A stretch of 64,000 nucleotides of DNA. It comes from Amaurobius ferox. Its lineage: Eukaryota > Arthropoda > Arachnida > Araneae > Amaurobiidae. This document shows positions 43,895 to 56,404 of this stretch, one piece after another (position 1 is the stretch's first letter; each line of letters begins with the position of its first letter). The stretch is taken from assembly GCA_951213105.1 (NCBI GenBank), contig OX578155.1, positions 31,326,857-31,390,856 of the forward strand, written 5' to 3'. The notes beneath the pieces were generated by a model that saw only the letters and a program-made list of their open reading frames with translations, had not been told where the DNA came from and made no database searches. The position numbers were made by a program, and so were the translations under genes.

Positions 43895-44284
43895 ATTTTG
43901 CACCCTGAATGAGAGCCTGATTCAAACTTTGGGAATATTTTTATAGGCAAAGTTCTCTCAAGTGTTTAATTTTTAAAAAATTAGAAGCCGGCTTCATTTT
44001 AGCACTTAATATATCAATTCCCACAGAAATTCACAGTTTTCTTGCTGCTATTGCAGGTGTTAATTATTCCATGTTACTAACATGTTTCTTTGAAATAAAA
44101 TATAAATATCCCTTACTTCATATTACGTTAAACAAATGAGTAGAATGTTAACGATAGAATGTTAACAATAGAATGTTAACGATATTGTGCACAAATATTT
44201 GCGTACAATACAACAGTCGTGTTTGGAAATCTAAGCTGAAGGCCTTATGTGTCACTTAGGCACGTAGAGAATGATGATGATGAT
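43895..44284. other. Unassigned interval
   Basis: Contains AGAATGTTAAC(G/A)AT repeated three times near 44142-44182. Nothing else is recognisable. Confidence 0.4.
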
Positions 44285-46382
44285 AAATTGTATATCGCGT
44301 TTGTTAAAACAATTAAAATGTTTTAAAATGTCTAAAACTAACTACTATTTACATTTAAGATTGTTAAAGGATGAACATAAATATCTAGATATATGTTAAA
44401 AATGTTAAACAGAAAAGAAATAATTTTAAACCAAATATTTACATGGATTAAATGTTGAATATTCATGGTTTCATACATGGTTGAATATTCATATTCATGA
44501 GCAATTTTTAAAAAAATGCAGTTTTATACTTTATTTAAAAACATTACGCACCTCAATTACTTTTACTTTTGCTAATTAAAACATTTTTAATGATATTTTG
44601 AAATTCAAACTTTTTGGGATAATAAGAAATCTAGGCAGTTTGTGACCAAACAAGATACCAGATTCCATCCTCAATATTACCTGTTGTCAAGAGAGTCCCC
44701 CCCCTCTCTCCCCTTTCTTTACGTGCAGTAGCGCACGGTTTTTTACAAAATTGTTTCCAGTTTTCCTTATGGGGTTATCCGTCATATATCACAAGGATTA
44801 ATTTTGTTTATCCTAATGGCGTAAATGTTTTATTAAAATTGAAGAGTTCGGGTTGAAAGAATTTGTAAATTAAGCCCTTTTATTTACTAAAGAGTGCACA
44901 GTACGTTTTGTGTGGGTGAATTATTTATTCATGACCAAACAGAAAAAAAAACAGCACCATAAAAATTATACATTTAATATTTTATCATTCTAATTTTTTA
45001 TGTTTTATACAACGCTATTCGACTTCTATAAAATAAAATATAAGGTAATATTTGTCGATTAAAATATTTTTGCTGCCATTGGAAATAATTTTAATAATAT
45101 TTATTCATCACATTTTATTACAAGTACATATTTCATTAAGTATTAATATGTGTTCATATAAAATAAAAATTCGTAATTAATTTTACGTATGTATGTACTA
45201 AAAAACTAAAAAACAATATATAATAGATGCAGTCAAAAGAAGAAGAGGTATCATAAGTGCCCAATGGCTTTTCCTCATCTGATCTGAGCAATATCTACGA
45301 CCATCTACTTACTCATGCCTCTTTTCTGTGATATTAATTAGATACACAACTACAAAACTAGCTATAAAACAAAAATTATTTATGTTTAAAAAAATATTTT
45401 TTTCAAATATTTAGTTTTCAATTATTTGCTTTTGCTGTTGTTGCATGTTATGAGGATGGCGAATTATTAACTCAAAATTGTCAAAGAAAAATTTAAATGA
45501 ATTGAACATAATTATTCTTATATATATCTTACATGTTTTCATTCGGCGGAAACAAATTTTCTTCTAGTTACTTTCGAATTTCTTTTTCTAGATCTAGAGC
45601 ATCCTGGCTTTTAAATCCAGAATCTGCTGTTAATCATGGCGAGATATTCGATGTATTCTAATTACATTTAGCGATGTCATATTAAATATCTCGAATACTT
45701 TAGTATTCGGTATTCGCCGATGTTGCTTATCTATATTAAATATCTATTTACGTAGCATTTCTATTCGTAACAATGTTTTTACGAATCTGTATGAGTTTTG
45801 TATGAGTTTTGAAAAAAAAAAATGTATAAAAAATTGAGCTCCTTCCCTTGGTCCGTTCACGCACTCCCGAAATCAATAGGAATCTGACATTTATCGATTT
45901 CAGAAATCATGCAAAGTATTATTCAGTTTTGTCAATTTGTTTGAAATATATTATACCCACAGTCACGCAGACAGACACACAAAAAAGAAATTACTTTCTC
46001 ATGCTACTGTATAGAGAAAGTACTGTTTTCCCGAAAATTTCCAATTTTGAGATTTTCTCGAAAAAGCACGGTTTATGACCCCCCTGAATCCATTTCAAAC
46101 ACCTTTAAATATATATGTGTTTGTGTGTGTGTGTGCATATGTCTGGTAGGGCTGTCTGCAGATCTGGACATACATCACTCAGGTAAAAGGAAGGCTCGAA
46201 CGTCAGAAAAAACCCGTCACTGTTTTTTTTTATGACTAGTGCTCGGTGAAAAATATTTGTATGGGAGGTGACAGATAACTCACGAACGAATGTTAAGATT
46301 TGTGTAGCATTATTTTCTATAGAAAATAATAACAATTCCAAAAACAATAATAATATAGTATCTCATCTAAAGGGTAAAAAAA

Positions 46383-47302
46383 TCTGATGTAGACAACACA
46401 TGACTTTCCTTATATAATGCAATGAATTTACTACTTTTACAGTAAAAAAGTAGGTTTTTCTTCTAGTCGATACTTATATTCTTTCCAAGATATTGAATTT
46501 TCGTCAATTAGTCGTCATTTTCTTTGATTTAGCTTCATTTTTGTCTATTAGGCGAGATTTTCGTGAATTTGGCAACATTTTAAAAAATCGCCAAATTGGC
46601 AACATTCCGCCAGATTCGTCGCTAAAATCTCGACAAGCGTTTTGGATGGCGAAATAAGTTATTCTTATAGCAGATAAATAAATATTGGTGTTCAGTTACA
46701 AAAGTGTTACTCAAAGTATATTTTCTCGTGAATGGAACGAGCTATATCCGCGAGAATGATGTCACCAAATTTATCGCTTCATATTACATATGAAAAGTGA
46801 ACATGTTTCCCAACAGTTAATATATTTTTTTAATTTATGGGATTTTTTGATAAATTTATTTTTAAAATGTGTAGTATCTCGAGAACGGTTCATGCTAGCG
46901 TTCTAAAGTTTATGTCAATCGTTTTCTAAGGAAAAATTACATAAGAAATGTCTATACGCGTAACTTTATTAAAGGTTTGGATATTTTGATGATCTTTTCA
47001 AAATTTCACTCGAAAATTTAGGGGGGTTCTGAACATTCGATTACATTTAAAAACACTAGGCTTCCAGTATTTGCGGATTGTGATTTTTGTACCAAATTTC
47101 ATTCAAATCGCTCTATTCGTTCGTGAGATATCGTCTCCACAGACTCACTGACACACACACACACACACACACACAGACATCATCTCAAAAATGTTTGATT
47201 CGTGATCAGGGATGCTTGAAACGTGCTCTCCCATCGAAAACTCGAATTCGAATTTTCGACCTCGTCACAATACTTTCCTTATACATTATGTATATAAGGA
47301 AA
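46383..47302 (+). mobile_element. TCTGATG/GGAAAG repeat-family element, full copy A
   Basis: The insertion is proven by comparison with the other arm of the giant inverted repeat, which lacks it. Flanks carry GTAAAAAA on both sides (46374-46381, 47303-47310). It begins TCTGATGTAGACAACACATG, contains ATCTCGAGAACGGTTCATGC and CGTTCGTGAGATATCGTCTC, a (CA)n run at about 47152-47175 and GGATGCTTGAAACGTGCTC. It ends in a hairpin ACTTTCCTTATAC...TATATAAGGAAAG. ACTTTCCTTATATA also lies 15 bases inside the left end, so terminal sequences are inverted. No protein is encoded. The class is unknown to me. Confidence 0.85.
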
Positions 47303-47567
47303 GTAAAAAAGGTTGTAAAAAATAAAAAGTTCTTCAGTTTTATAAAAAGTGCAAAAATAACAAAGATAAAAACCATTGTCCAATTTTTCAAACTTTAGGG
47401 GTGAAAAGTACAGAGAGAAAAATAAATTGTCTATATTTCGTAATAAATTTGGCAAACTTACCTCTTTGATCTGAATCAGTTTCTTGATGCAATGAACAAT
47501 AATAAATTGAAAGGTGTTTGTACGATAAAACTTGAACTGTATCGCTGGGCCGCCTCCTTTATGTTTC

Positions 47568-47795
47568 TTCTTGCGAGTGAAACAATTCAAACTTACACCT
47601 ATAGAATGATGGAAACATAGAATGATTATTGTATTTGGTATTCTTCTTGCGAGTGAAACAATTCAAACTTACACCTATAGAATAATGGAAACATAGAATG
47701 ATTATTGTACTTGGTATTTTTCTTGCGAGTGAAACAATTCAAACTTACACCTATAGAATGATGGAAACATGGAATGATTATTGTATTTGGTATGC
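47568..47795. repeat. Three tandem copies of a 76-bp unit at the palindrome centre
   Basis: TTGCGAGTGAAACAATTCAA starts at about 47571, 47647 and 47723, with units nearly identical. The array occupies the turn of the giant inverted repeat. Confidence 0.93.
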
Positions 47796-48420
47796 TAATG
47801 AATGTTTAATTTGGTACAGCGATACAGTTCAAGTTTTATTGCGATACCTTTCAAGTTTATCATATAAAGTCCGTTCAATGTATTATAGTTCATTGCATCA
47901 AGAAACTGATTTATACCAAAGAGGTAAATTTGCCAAGTTTATTACGAAATTTAGGCAATATATTTTGCTGTCTATACTTTTCACTCCTAAAGTTTAAAAA
48001 AGTGGACAATGGTTTTTATCTCAGTTATTTTTGTACTTTTTTATAAAGCTGGAGAACTTTTTATTTTTTTACAAACTGTTTTTTTCCCTTTTTGATGAGA
48101 TACTATATATTAACATTATTGTTTTCGGAATTACTATTCTTTTCTATAGAAACTAGTGCTATACAAATTTTAAAATTATAATACTAATGATAAGAAGTAG
48201 AAAATTTCTTTCATATAAAATTTTATAGTCGTAGGGACATTCGTTCGTGAGTTATCCAGTCCCATCCCATGCAAACAGTTTTCACCGAGCACTAGCCATA
48301 AAAAAAAAAGAGTGACTGGGTCTTTTCTGATGGCCGAGCCTGCTTTTTACCTGACTTATGTATGTCCAGGTCTACGGGCAGCCCTACTTCATAGACATAT
48401 ACACACACACAAACATATTA

Positions 48421-49345
48421 CATCACTCAATAAGTCTCCGGTCTAACTAAGAAAAACAATTTTTTTTTTAGAAATTCGACTTTATTCATCAACATACTTT
48501 CCTTCAAGAGTGATACATTCATTCCAACGCTCCTCTAACTTTTCGATGCCTTTTTTGTAGAACGATTTGTCTTTGCTCTCAAAATAGGCCTCAGTTTCGG
48601 CAATCACTTCTTCATTCGAGTCAAATTTCTTTCCCTGGAGCATCTTTTAAATGTCTTCAAAAAGCCAGTAGTCGCTGGGGGCCAGATCTGGAGAGTACGG
48701 TGAGTGAGGAAGCAATTCGAAGCGTAATTCATATAATTTAACCATCGTTTTCATCGACTTGTGACACGGGGCATGTCTTGTTTTTGGTCCGGTGTGAGCA
48801 AACGCGGCACCCACTTCGAAAGCAACTTACGCATGCTCAAATTTTCGTGTAAAATTGTTAACACACTACCTTCTGATATCTTTAAGGTGTCAGCTATCTC
48901 ACGCAACTTCACTTTACGGTCTTTCAAAACTATTTTGCGGACTTTTTTATGTTTTCCGGAACAACTGCCGATTTTGGGCGACCAGAGCGTTCAGCATCAT
49001 CAGTGTTTGTACGACCGCGTTTAAATTCAGCATACCAGTCAATAATAGTTGATTTCCCTGGTGCAGAGTCTCCATAACGCTTATCAAGCCACTGTTTGGC
49101 TTCAACAGTATTTTTCCCCATCAAAAAACAATGTTTAATCAACACACGAAATTCTTTTTTATCCATTGTTTTGAAAATTACAAAACTGGGGTCATTAAAA
49201 CCACTGTAACCTACAAACTAATTGTCAGAATGTCATGAAATTTTGACACGTATCGTTTGAAGGTTGGTACTATCCAGAAATCACATGGGTCTGTCAACAG
49301 TATTGCCATATATGTGTCAGACCGGAGACTTATTGAGTGAAGTGT
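48421..49345 (-). mobile_element. mariner transposon, internally deleted
   Basis: Inverted ends TCACTCAATAAGTCTCCGGT...and complement, with TA on both sides (48419-48420, 49346-49347). The terminus, with AAGTCTCCGGTCTGACAC, resembles irritans-group mariners. The left arm of the giant inverted repeat shows the empty site. At 925 bp it is shorter than a full mariner of about 1.3 kb. Confidence 0.92.
48478..49166 (-). pseudogene. mariner transposase, deleted
   Basis: From the ATG at 49166: MDKKEFRVLIKHCFLMGKN, AKQWLDKRYGDSAPGKSTI, WYAEFKRGRTNTDDAERSGR (the first DNA-binding half). After a one-base frameshift in an A run near 48940 come KIVLKDRKVKLREIADTLKI and MRKLLSKWVPRLLTPDQKQ. The frame then jumps to KSMKTMVKLYELRFELLPHS and PYSPDLAPSDYWLF, the third catalytic Asp region of the DD34D core. 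The block with the first two catalytic Asp residues is deleted, and a stop follows LFEDI. The protein cannot be active. Confidence 0.9.
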
Positions 49346-50249
49346 TATATATTTTCAAAGGTGTTTGAAATGAGTTCAGGGGGTCATAAAACGTGCTTAT
49401 CCGAAAAATCTCAAATTTGAAAATTTTCGGGAAAACAAATATTTTCTCTATACAGTAGCATGAGAAAGTAATTTTTTTTCCCTGTGTGTCCGTCTGTGTG
49501 ACTGTGATATATTTCAAATAAATTGACAAAACTGAATAATATTTTGCATGATTTCTGAGATCGATAAACGTCAGATGCCTATTGATTTGGGAAGTGAGTG
49601 AACGGACCATGGAAAGGATCTCAATTTTTAAACATTTTTATTTTCCCTCAAAAATTATACTGATGTTATAAAAACATAGCTACGAATAAAAATGTTTCGT
49701 AAATAGATATTTAATATAGATGAGCGATATCGGCGAATACCGAATACTAAAGTATTCGAGATATTTAATATGACATCGCTAAATGTAATTAAAATACATC
49801 GAATATCTCGCCATGATTAACAGCAGATTCTGGATTTAAAAGCCAGGATGCTTTAGATCTAGAAAAAAAATTTCGAAAGTAACTAGAAGAAAATTTGTTT
49901 TTACCAAATGAAAACATGTAATATATATATAAGAATAATTATGTTCAATTCATTTAAATTCTTTTTTGACAATTTTGAGTTTATAATTTGCCATCCTTAT
50001 AATATACAACAACAGCAAAAGCAAATAATTGGAAACTAAATATTTGAAAAAAAAATTTTTTTTAAACATAAATAATTTTTGTTTTATAGCTAGTTTTATA
50101 GTTATATCACAGTTATTTTGTATTTAATATCACAGAAAAGAGGCATGAGTAAGTAGGTGGTCGTAGATATTGCTCAGATCTGATGAGGAAAAGCCAATGG
50201 GCACTTATGTTACCTCTTCTCCTTTTGACTGCATCTATCATATATTGCT

Positions 50250-50590
50250 CCCTGGAAGGATTTTTTTTAAAGAAAATTTCGTACTACCCAAGTCGGAACT
50301 GTTTCCAATATATAAAATGAGTAGCTATCCTAGATTTTACTAGAAGATCTATAATAAGATGCAGGTGGGGGGCGGGGGATTCCGTACCGACATATTTTTA
50401 AAATTTCAAAGTTTAAAATATAGTTATTTTAGTAATTTTATAAAATATCTTAAATGTTGCATGTCGGTCGAAGGGGGGGGGGGGGGGGAGAACGCGTCGT
50501 TCCTTAGATAATTTGGCCATGAAATCTAAGCTCAAATGCGCGGATTATCCAACTGGTGCCCCTTGAATGGGAATAATACTTTGGGGGCAA
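50250..50590. other. Unidentified insertion in the right arm of the giant inverted repeat
   Basis: About 340 bp between ATCATATATTG and CATACGTAAAATTAATTACG has no counterpart in the left arm at 45185-45220. It includes a G run (50474-50489) and starts CTCCCTGGAAGG. Its ends do not show clear inverted repeats. Confidence 0.6.
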
Positions 50591-51512
50591 CATACGTAAA
50601 ATTAATTACGAATTTTTATTTTAAATGAACACATACTTAATGACATATGTAATGAATGAATACTTAATGAAACATGTAATTGTAATAAAATGTGATGTAT
50701 AAATATTATTGAAATTATTTTCAATAGCAACAAAAATATTTTAATCGAAAAATATTACCTTATATTTTATAGAAGTCGAATAGCGTTGTATAAAACATAA
50801 AAAATTAGAATAATAAAATATTAAATATATAATGCTTACGTTGCTGTTTTTTTTCTTTTTGGTCATAAATAAAGAATTCATCCGCACGAAACGTATTGTG
50901 CACTCTTCAGTAAATAAAAGGGCTTAATTTACAAGAAAGTTCTTTCAACCCAAACTCTTCAATTTTAATAAAACCATTACGGCCGTTACAATAAACAAAT
51001 TGAATCATTATGATATATAATAGATAAACCCCAGCAAAAAAATTGGAAACAATTTTGTAAAAAGTTGTGCGTTACTGCACGTAAAAAAAAGGAGGGGGGG
51101 GGGGGAGGTGCTCTCTTGACAACAGGTAATATTGAGAATGGAATCTGGCACCTTATTCTGTTACACACTGCCCAGATGGTTTATTTTCCCTAAAAGTTTG
51201 AATTTCAAAATAACATTAAAAACATTTTATTGAATAAGAGTAAAAGTAATTCAGGTGGGCAATGATTTTAAAAATATTTGGAAACTGGATATATATTTTT
51301 TTTATAATTGCTCATACCATGAGTATTCAGCATTTAATGGATGTAAATATTTGGTTTAAAATTATTTCCTTTATTTCTAACATTTTCAATATATATATTT
51401 TTCAATATATATATCTAGATATTTATGTTCATCCTTTGACAATCCTAAATAGTAGTTAGTTTCAGACATTTCAAAACATTTTAATTGCTTTAACAATACG
51501 CGACATACAATT

Positions 51513-52361
51513 AGACCGATTGTAATTTATAAATTATATATACGTGTTCATTATAAATATACATGTGTTCATAAGTATACACGTGTTCATCATACGAAAT
51601 TAGTGCTGTGTTATTACTGCCAATTAGACTAAATTCTAAGAAGTAGTGGTATGATAAAATAAAAAATATTTCCGTATTTTTATAAAATGTATAATAATTG
51701 ATATTTGGATAGCTTTTTCTTAGAGCTAATCAATCCCTGTTTTGCAAACTACAGAATTTTTATAATTCCTATATTTTTTACTTCTCAAACAAGAAATTCC
51801 TGCAGTATTTCCATACCAGTCCCACAGCAGTGTTCCTACAAATACCACAGCAATATGGTATCATTGCTTTGCAATGATGCACAAGACACAGAAGACTACA
51901 AGTCGCTGAGCTAAGACTTTATAGAGAAATTTGTTTATTCCTTCATTGATTTATTTATTCGTTCGTTATTCTTTTATATACATATTACGTACATAATCAA
52001 TAATTATTGTTTTTATAAGTAATTAATATATTTTTAAATTAACAGAGGGAGAATTCAACAAACTCTCTTCATTGCTATAGATATTTCATTCCTTTCAAAT
52101 TCAAAATGGAAACATGCAGAAAATAGTAAGTTGCAAACTGTAACATCAGATAACAAATGCAAAGAAGGTCGGAGAATTAGCAATTGCAGAGACCTTGCGT
52201 CAATCCTTATTTCGGGGCATAGCATAACGTCGTACCATTGAATTATATCACCAAGTTATCATTAAATTAAATATGCTTTATTTTTTAATTTGAAGATTCT
52301 GTACGTTCCTGTTACGCAACTGCTTTCATGCATGCTATCAGCTACACCACTTCAGCAACGT
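51513..52361. other. Gene-free interval
   Basis: AT-rich, with ACGTGTTCAT repeated near 51542-51592. No supported gene. Confidence 0.4.
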
Positions 52362-52640
52362 AAGGCGCGGTAGCCCATTGGTTAGCGCGCTGGAGTTGCA
52401 CTCGGTAGGCCGGGGTTTGATTCCAGCCACTGCCAAAACTGCCGCCGTTTTCACGCGGAGTGCGATCACGTTAAACATGTGGGTCCGTAAATCCTTCCGA
52501 GAGGTTGGTGGTAGGCACAGACTAATATTATACAGACTTGCCCCTCTCGATAGTTTCCTTTTCGCGGCGGCCATTAGAGATAGACCAAAACGAGGGATGG
52601 CGCGCTCTTAGCGATGGTCTGGTTTGGGTCCAAGACGATT
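52362..52640 (+). mobile_element. tRNA-derived SINE
   Basis: The head reads AAGGCGCGGTAGCCCATTGG (A-box-like), then CGGGGTTTGATTCCAG (B box), followed by the shared body CCACTGCCAAAACTGCCGCC, GATCACGTTAAACATG and GGGTCCGTAAATCCTTCCGA. After GAGGTTGGTGG it diverges from the 5S-headed SINE, ending in GGATGGCGCGCTC...GGTCTGGTTTGGGTC near 52640. The 3' boundary is uncertain and I did not find a clear target duplication. Confidence 0.8.
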
Positions 52641-53042
52641 TTCAATGTTATAACTCCGTAGCATGCATTGTAGCGTGGTTTGAGTAACATGCAGAAGGAT
52701 TATTTGTTAAGTGATTAGATCATTTCAAGAAATGAGTTGAAAAAAGAAAACTGGTTGCGTTACAGGGTATGTAATTTATTTTTATTAAATTATATTTCTA
52801 AAATTATACATTAAATTATACATTACATTAAATTATATTTCTAATTCAAGAAATATTTTAGAGAACCTCCAACTGAAAATAAAAGAACAATTTCCTGAAA
52901 TAGCTTTTGATGTTGTAAGAACATATACCAGAACCAGAACCTTCTTTCGAATAAGGCACATAAATGAACAGATGAAAAGAAACGCCATGAAAAGAAAAGC
53001 TGAAAGAATTTCTGGTCATTCACGTGAAGAAATTAAAAGATA

Positions 53043-53990
53043 TCTGATGTGAACAGCACATGACTTTCCCTTTTGACATGACTTTTGACATGACATTTAT
53101 GCACAGCTTTTATGCACGCACTTGGCCATCCATTAAGTTGCTCTTTGTTCTCGGATGAGTCGCGTGGTCTGGGCTTTCGACACCCAGACAACACCCTTCC
53201 CGGCCGTCCAAACAGTTACCTTACACCTTTCTGGTAGGTCGGACGGAATGGGTCTCAACAACAACAACATGACTTTCCCTGCAGACTTATATTAACGTTA
53301 TCTTTATTTTAATTAAATTCATTTCACTTTTAATTCAATTTTCGTTCTCATTCGGTAACCGGACTTATTTTCAAAGGTGGCGTAGAGAAAAAACGAAAAA
53401 CTAAAATATCTCGAGAACGGCTACTTCTAGTGTAACGGGGTTGGTCTTATTCTTTTCGTCGTTAAAAATGACGTATTAAACGAGTATTTAATGGATATAT
53501 TTGAGTATACCTACTTCTTTAGTTTAGATTTTGACGATTTTTGAAGGCCATTTTGCAATAAAAGGCAGATTATTTTTTTCCGAATCGTACCAAAATCTAA
53601 TCAGCACCAGGGCAACCCACAAGTGACTCATCTACTGAATTTTGTGAAATTTGGTCCATTAGTTTTTCAGTTAGAGTGGATACAAGCTTTTGCGGGACAT
53701 TTCGCAAAAAAAGGCGGGTTCTTTTATCCCAAATCGTACCTAAAACTAATCAGCACCAGACCCGCTCACAAGTGACTTACCTACCAAATTTTGTGAAATT
53801 CGGTCCATTAGTTTTTTAGTTAGAGTGGATACAAAATCTGCACAGATAGACAGACACACACACAGACGTCACGCTAAAAATAGTTTTTTCGTATTCTAGA
53901 GGTCTTGAAACGTGTAGATCCGTCGAAAACTCGAGTTGCGATTTTCGACATGATTCCAATACCTATACATTACCATGTATTGCAGGGAAA
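53043..53990 (+). mobile_element. TCTGATG/GGAAAG repeat-family element, copy B, with nested SINE
   Basis: Starts TCTGATGTGAACAGCACATG and ends GCAGGGAAAG. Shared landmarks: ATCTCGAGAACGG, CAGACACACACACAGACGTC, GGTCTTGAAACGTGTAGATC, CGTCGAAAACTCGAG. Inside it a segment of about 160 bp is tandemly repeated (about 53540-53690 and 53690-53835, with GTACC(A/T)AAA(T/A)CTAATCAGCACCAG). It is more diverged than copies A and C. Confidence 0.75.
53072..53266 (+). mobile_element. Retroposon with two consecutive LINE/SINE tails
   Basis: Flanked by the perfect 14-bp duplication ACATGACTTTCCCT (53058-53071, 53267-53280). The interior contains a relative of the LINE tail (TTGGCCATCCATTAAGTTGC ... GGTCTGGGCTTTCGACAC, about 53127-53191), then the SINE tail (TTCCCGGCCGTCCAAACAG ... 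GGGTCTCAACAACAACAAC). It lacks a tRNA or 5S head, so it is 5'-truncated. Confidence 0.88.
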
Positions 53991-55360
53991 GTAATAAGCA
54001 ATGGAGAGAGAGAGCTTTAAATTTTAAGGTTTACTCATGACCTATTAGTTAGGAATTGACGGGCTGCGTGTGTTAGGTTTTCATGGTTTTCCTAACATGT
54101 AACATAAATGTGACGCAGCTTCCCTTAAAAAGTCCTCCATGAAGGCATTCCTCCTTTATAGAATGGCCATTTTTAAAATTATCCTTCTCTTTCATTGGGG
54201 AAAATCCGTAACCCAGTCATTTGATCACTGACCTTTGTAACACCAGAATTAGTTGAAAGATCGTGAGATCAAATCTAGTAAAGTCACTAAAGAGGTATTG
54301 GAAGATACCCCCCCCCCCCCCAGAAATCTATCGAATACTATTGAAGTTAGAAGGAAGGATATTAGGAGAAATAGGAAACAACTCATTTCATTATCGCCCC
54401 CCCCCTATTTTTTCTGTCGACGTAGTTGATTAAAACCTACTGGCTGGTTGGACGTGTTAGTTTTCATTGATTTTCAAACATATAGCGTAAATAAGGCACA
54501 ATTTCGGTAAATGTTCCTTTATGAAAGGCATTTTCAAAATCTGATCACAACTGAACTTATCTAATCAATATCTCGTCCTATCTCTTTAGTTTTTTTAATT
54601 TTTAAATTTTTTTTTATCATGAAGTACCCATATTCAAAATTGCCTATCGTTATATGAAATTCAGTGCTCATTTAATTTCTTGAATAATTCGATTTTTTGA
54701 CCATCTCATGAAATAATAATAATACATAATTAAAGAAAACAATTGTACTGATCTTTTGTATCGTACAAAATATGATTTCCACATTTGTTCGCATTCGGAG
54801 AAGTCTTTAAATAATTGGATTTCGTACACATATCAATTTCATTATGAAAAAAAATAATACGAGCATTTTTCTGCCTGAAATCTTTAAGGACTTCACATAT
54901 TTATATATTTCTATAATTCTGAAAATTATTTTTGAATTACATTCAGCAAGTCATTCACCGTCTTCTAATTTATTTTATCATGTCAAGTCTACAAGCATGA
55001 TATTTTAAAGCAGTTCGATAAAAATGGACAGGTTTTGTTGGCTTATTATTCTAGTCTCAGATAGAATAATAGTGACTTGTATTTTAACTAAATCCTCCGA
55101 TATTTTACTATGCACTTATTAAAGAAAAACTAATAACAATTTTAAAATGCAGAAAATATTTTAGCATAGTTTTGGAATGCTTAAAAACAACTCTAACAAT
55201 ACAGTCCTAAATAAAATTTACCATAACTTGTTTTATTTAATATTATATATGAATAATGAAATCTAATCTATCATTTACTCGGTGGAAATTTCAATATACT
55301 ATATGATGTATATTTAAATTAAGAAAATTTCTGCGGTATTCAATGTATTTCTTATGACAG
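53991..55360. other. Interval without a supported gene
   Basis: A segment near 54035-54160 (TTAGGAATTGACGGGCTGCGTG and TTTTCATGGTTTTCC) is loosely repeated near 54430-54545. C runs occur at 54309-54322 and 54396-54404. The rest is AT-rich. Confidence 0.4.
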
Positions 55361-55766
55361 CAACGGGCTACGGACCTGTCTTTGGGGCCAGTGACGTCAG
55401 TCGCGAAGGGAGGGGAGAATTCCAGCTGTTGGCGTACAATCTCTTCATAGAGTTTCGTCCAGAACAGAGCACCAGGCGCGAAGCGCCTTTAATCTCCAAT
55501 CTCTAGGTGTGGTTCTTATCTTTATACTGTGACATTATTTCATTGGTCCATAGTTGGAGGTTCGAGGTTTTTGATTTAATGTTTTTATTATTTGACCTAG
55601 CTCCTAGTGTGGCAGTTTGTTGCACATTTAGAGTTTAAGCAGTTTGGGGGGTTGATGCAGATCTGAGGGTTACCTAGCATTTTAGCAGTTTAGGACTTAA
55701 GACATTTTGTGAAAAAGCAAAGATCGCGAGTTTTATTTAATATCAACTGATTAAGGTGGGACGTTC
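55361..55766. other. GC-richer sequence with a CRE, possible LINE 3' region
   Basis: Contains TGACGTCA (55392-55399), GGCGCGAAGCGCC (an inverted-repeat hairpin at 55474-55486) and lies just downstream of the minus-strand reverse transcriptase. It could be LINE 3' untranslated sequence or an unrelated promoter-like patch. Confidence 0.3.
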
Positions 55767-56404
55767 CTAGTACCGAATATCAAAGTTAAGTACCGAACGG
55801 GGTCTCTTACGAGATTTAGCCTTGCGATGATCATAGTCGTGCAGATTAAATAATAGTTCATTTGGGACAGATGGCAGATTTTTGTAGAATTTAAGCGCTA
55901 GCTTTTTAATTTGGGCTCTAACAGTTTTTATTTTGAAGTCTTTTCTAATTACCGAGTTTCTTAAGTATCTAGGGGCTTTCCTTATAATCCTTAGGGTTTT
56001 GTTTTGTCTTGTCTCTAATAAGTCTATGGTAGTGTTACAGGCATATCCCCATACGGGTGCTGCATACAGCATTCCCGGGCGGATGACCGATTTATAAAAT
56101 AGGAGTTTATTTTGATAACTTAGATTTCCGTTTCCTATCATTGGGTATAAGGCTCCTATGGTTATATACGCTTTTTTGATTATGTTCGTTACGTGCAGTT
56201 TCCAAGTTAGGTGGGAGTCTATCGTTACACCTAGGTATTTAGTAGATTTTTCCGCTTTTAGGGCATGGTTGTTTATGTACAGAGGAGGCGGAGGTTTACG
56301 TTTTCTAGAGAAATAAATCCAATGACATTTATTGGGGTTTAATTTTATTCGCCATTTTTCCAGCCATGTTTGGAGTATGATCTCGATTCGGAGCCCAGCC
56401 TCCG
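55767..56404 (-). pseudogene. LINE reverse transcriptase thumb and C-terminus (jockey-like)
   Basis: The minus-strand frame is open from about 56404 to the stop at 55767 (about 212 codons), although the first ATG is only at 56141. It reads EIILQTWLEKWRIKLNPNKC, KSTKYLGVTIDSHLTW, KLLFYKSVIRPGMLYAAPVW, LETRQNKTLRIIRKAPRYLR and a basic tail ending at VLNFDIRY. This is the thumb and C-terminal end of a jockey-type ORF2; the palm with the catalytic FADD is missing. It ends abruptly at about 56405, where a LINE of opposite orientation begins. Confidence 0.85.

Larger units (their letters stand above)
44285..51512. repeat. Giant imperfect inverted repeat, about 7.2 kb
   Basis: The left arm starts AAATTGTATATCGCG (44285) and the right arm ends with its counterpart CGCGACATACAATT (51512). 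Paired segments in order: 44285-46110 with 49346-51512; 46100-46382 with about 48080-48420; 47303-47560 with about 47800-48075; the centre is a 76-bp tandem array near 47680. Gaps in pairing are explained by insertions: 46383-47302 in the left arm, and 48421-49345 and about 50250-50590 in the right arm. The arms are diverged but alignable almost throughout. No large gene lies in it; its frames are short. Confidence 0.92.

Noticed and set aside
44285..51512. LTR retrotransposon
   Set aside because: The arms are inverted, not direct, and there is no gag, protease, integrase or primer-binding site.
52362..52450. A tRNA gene
   Set aside because: A- and B-box words are present but no clean cloverleaf or anticodon arm forms, and the sequence runs on into a SINE body.
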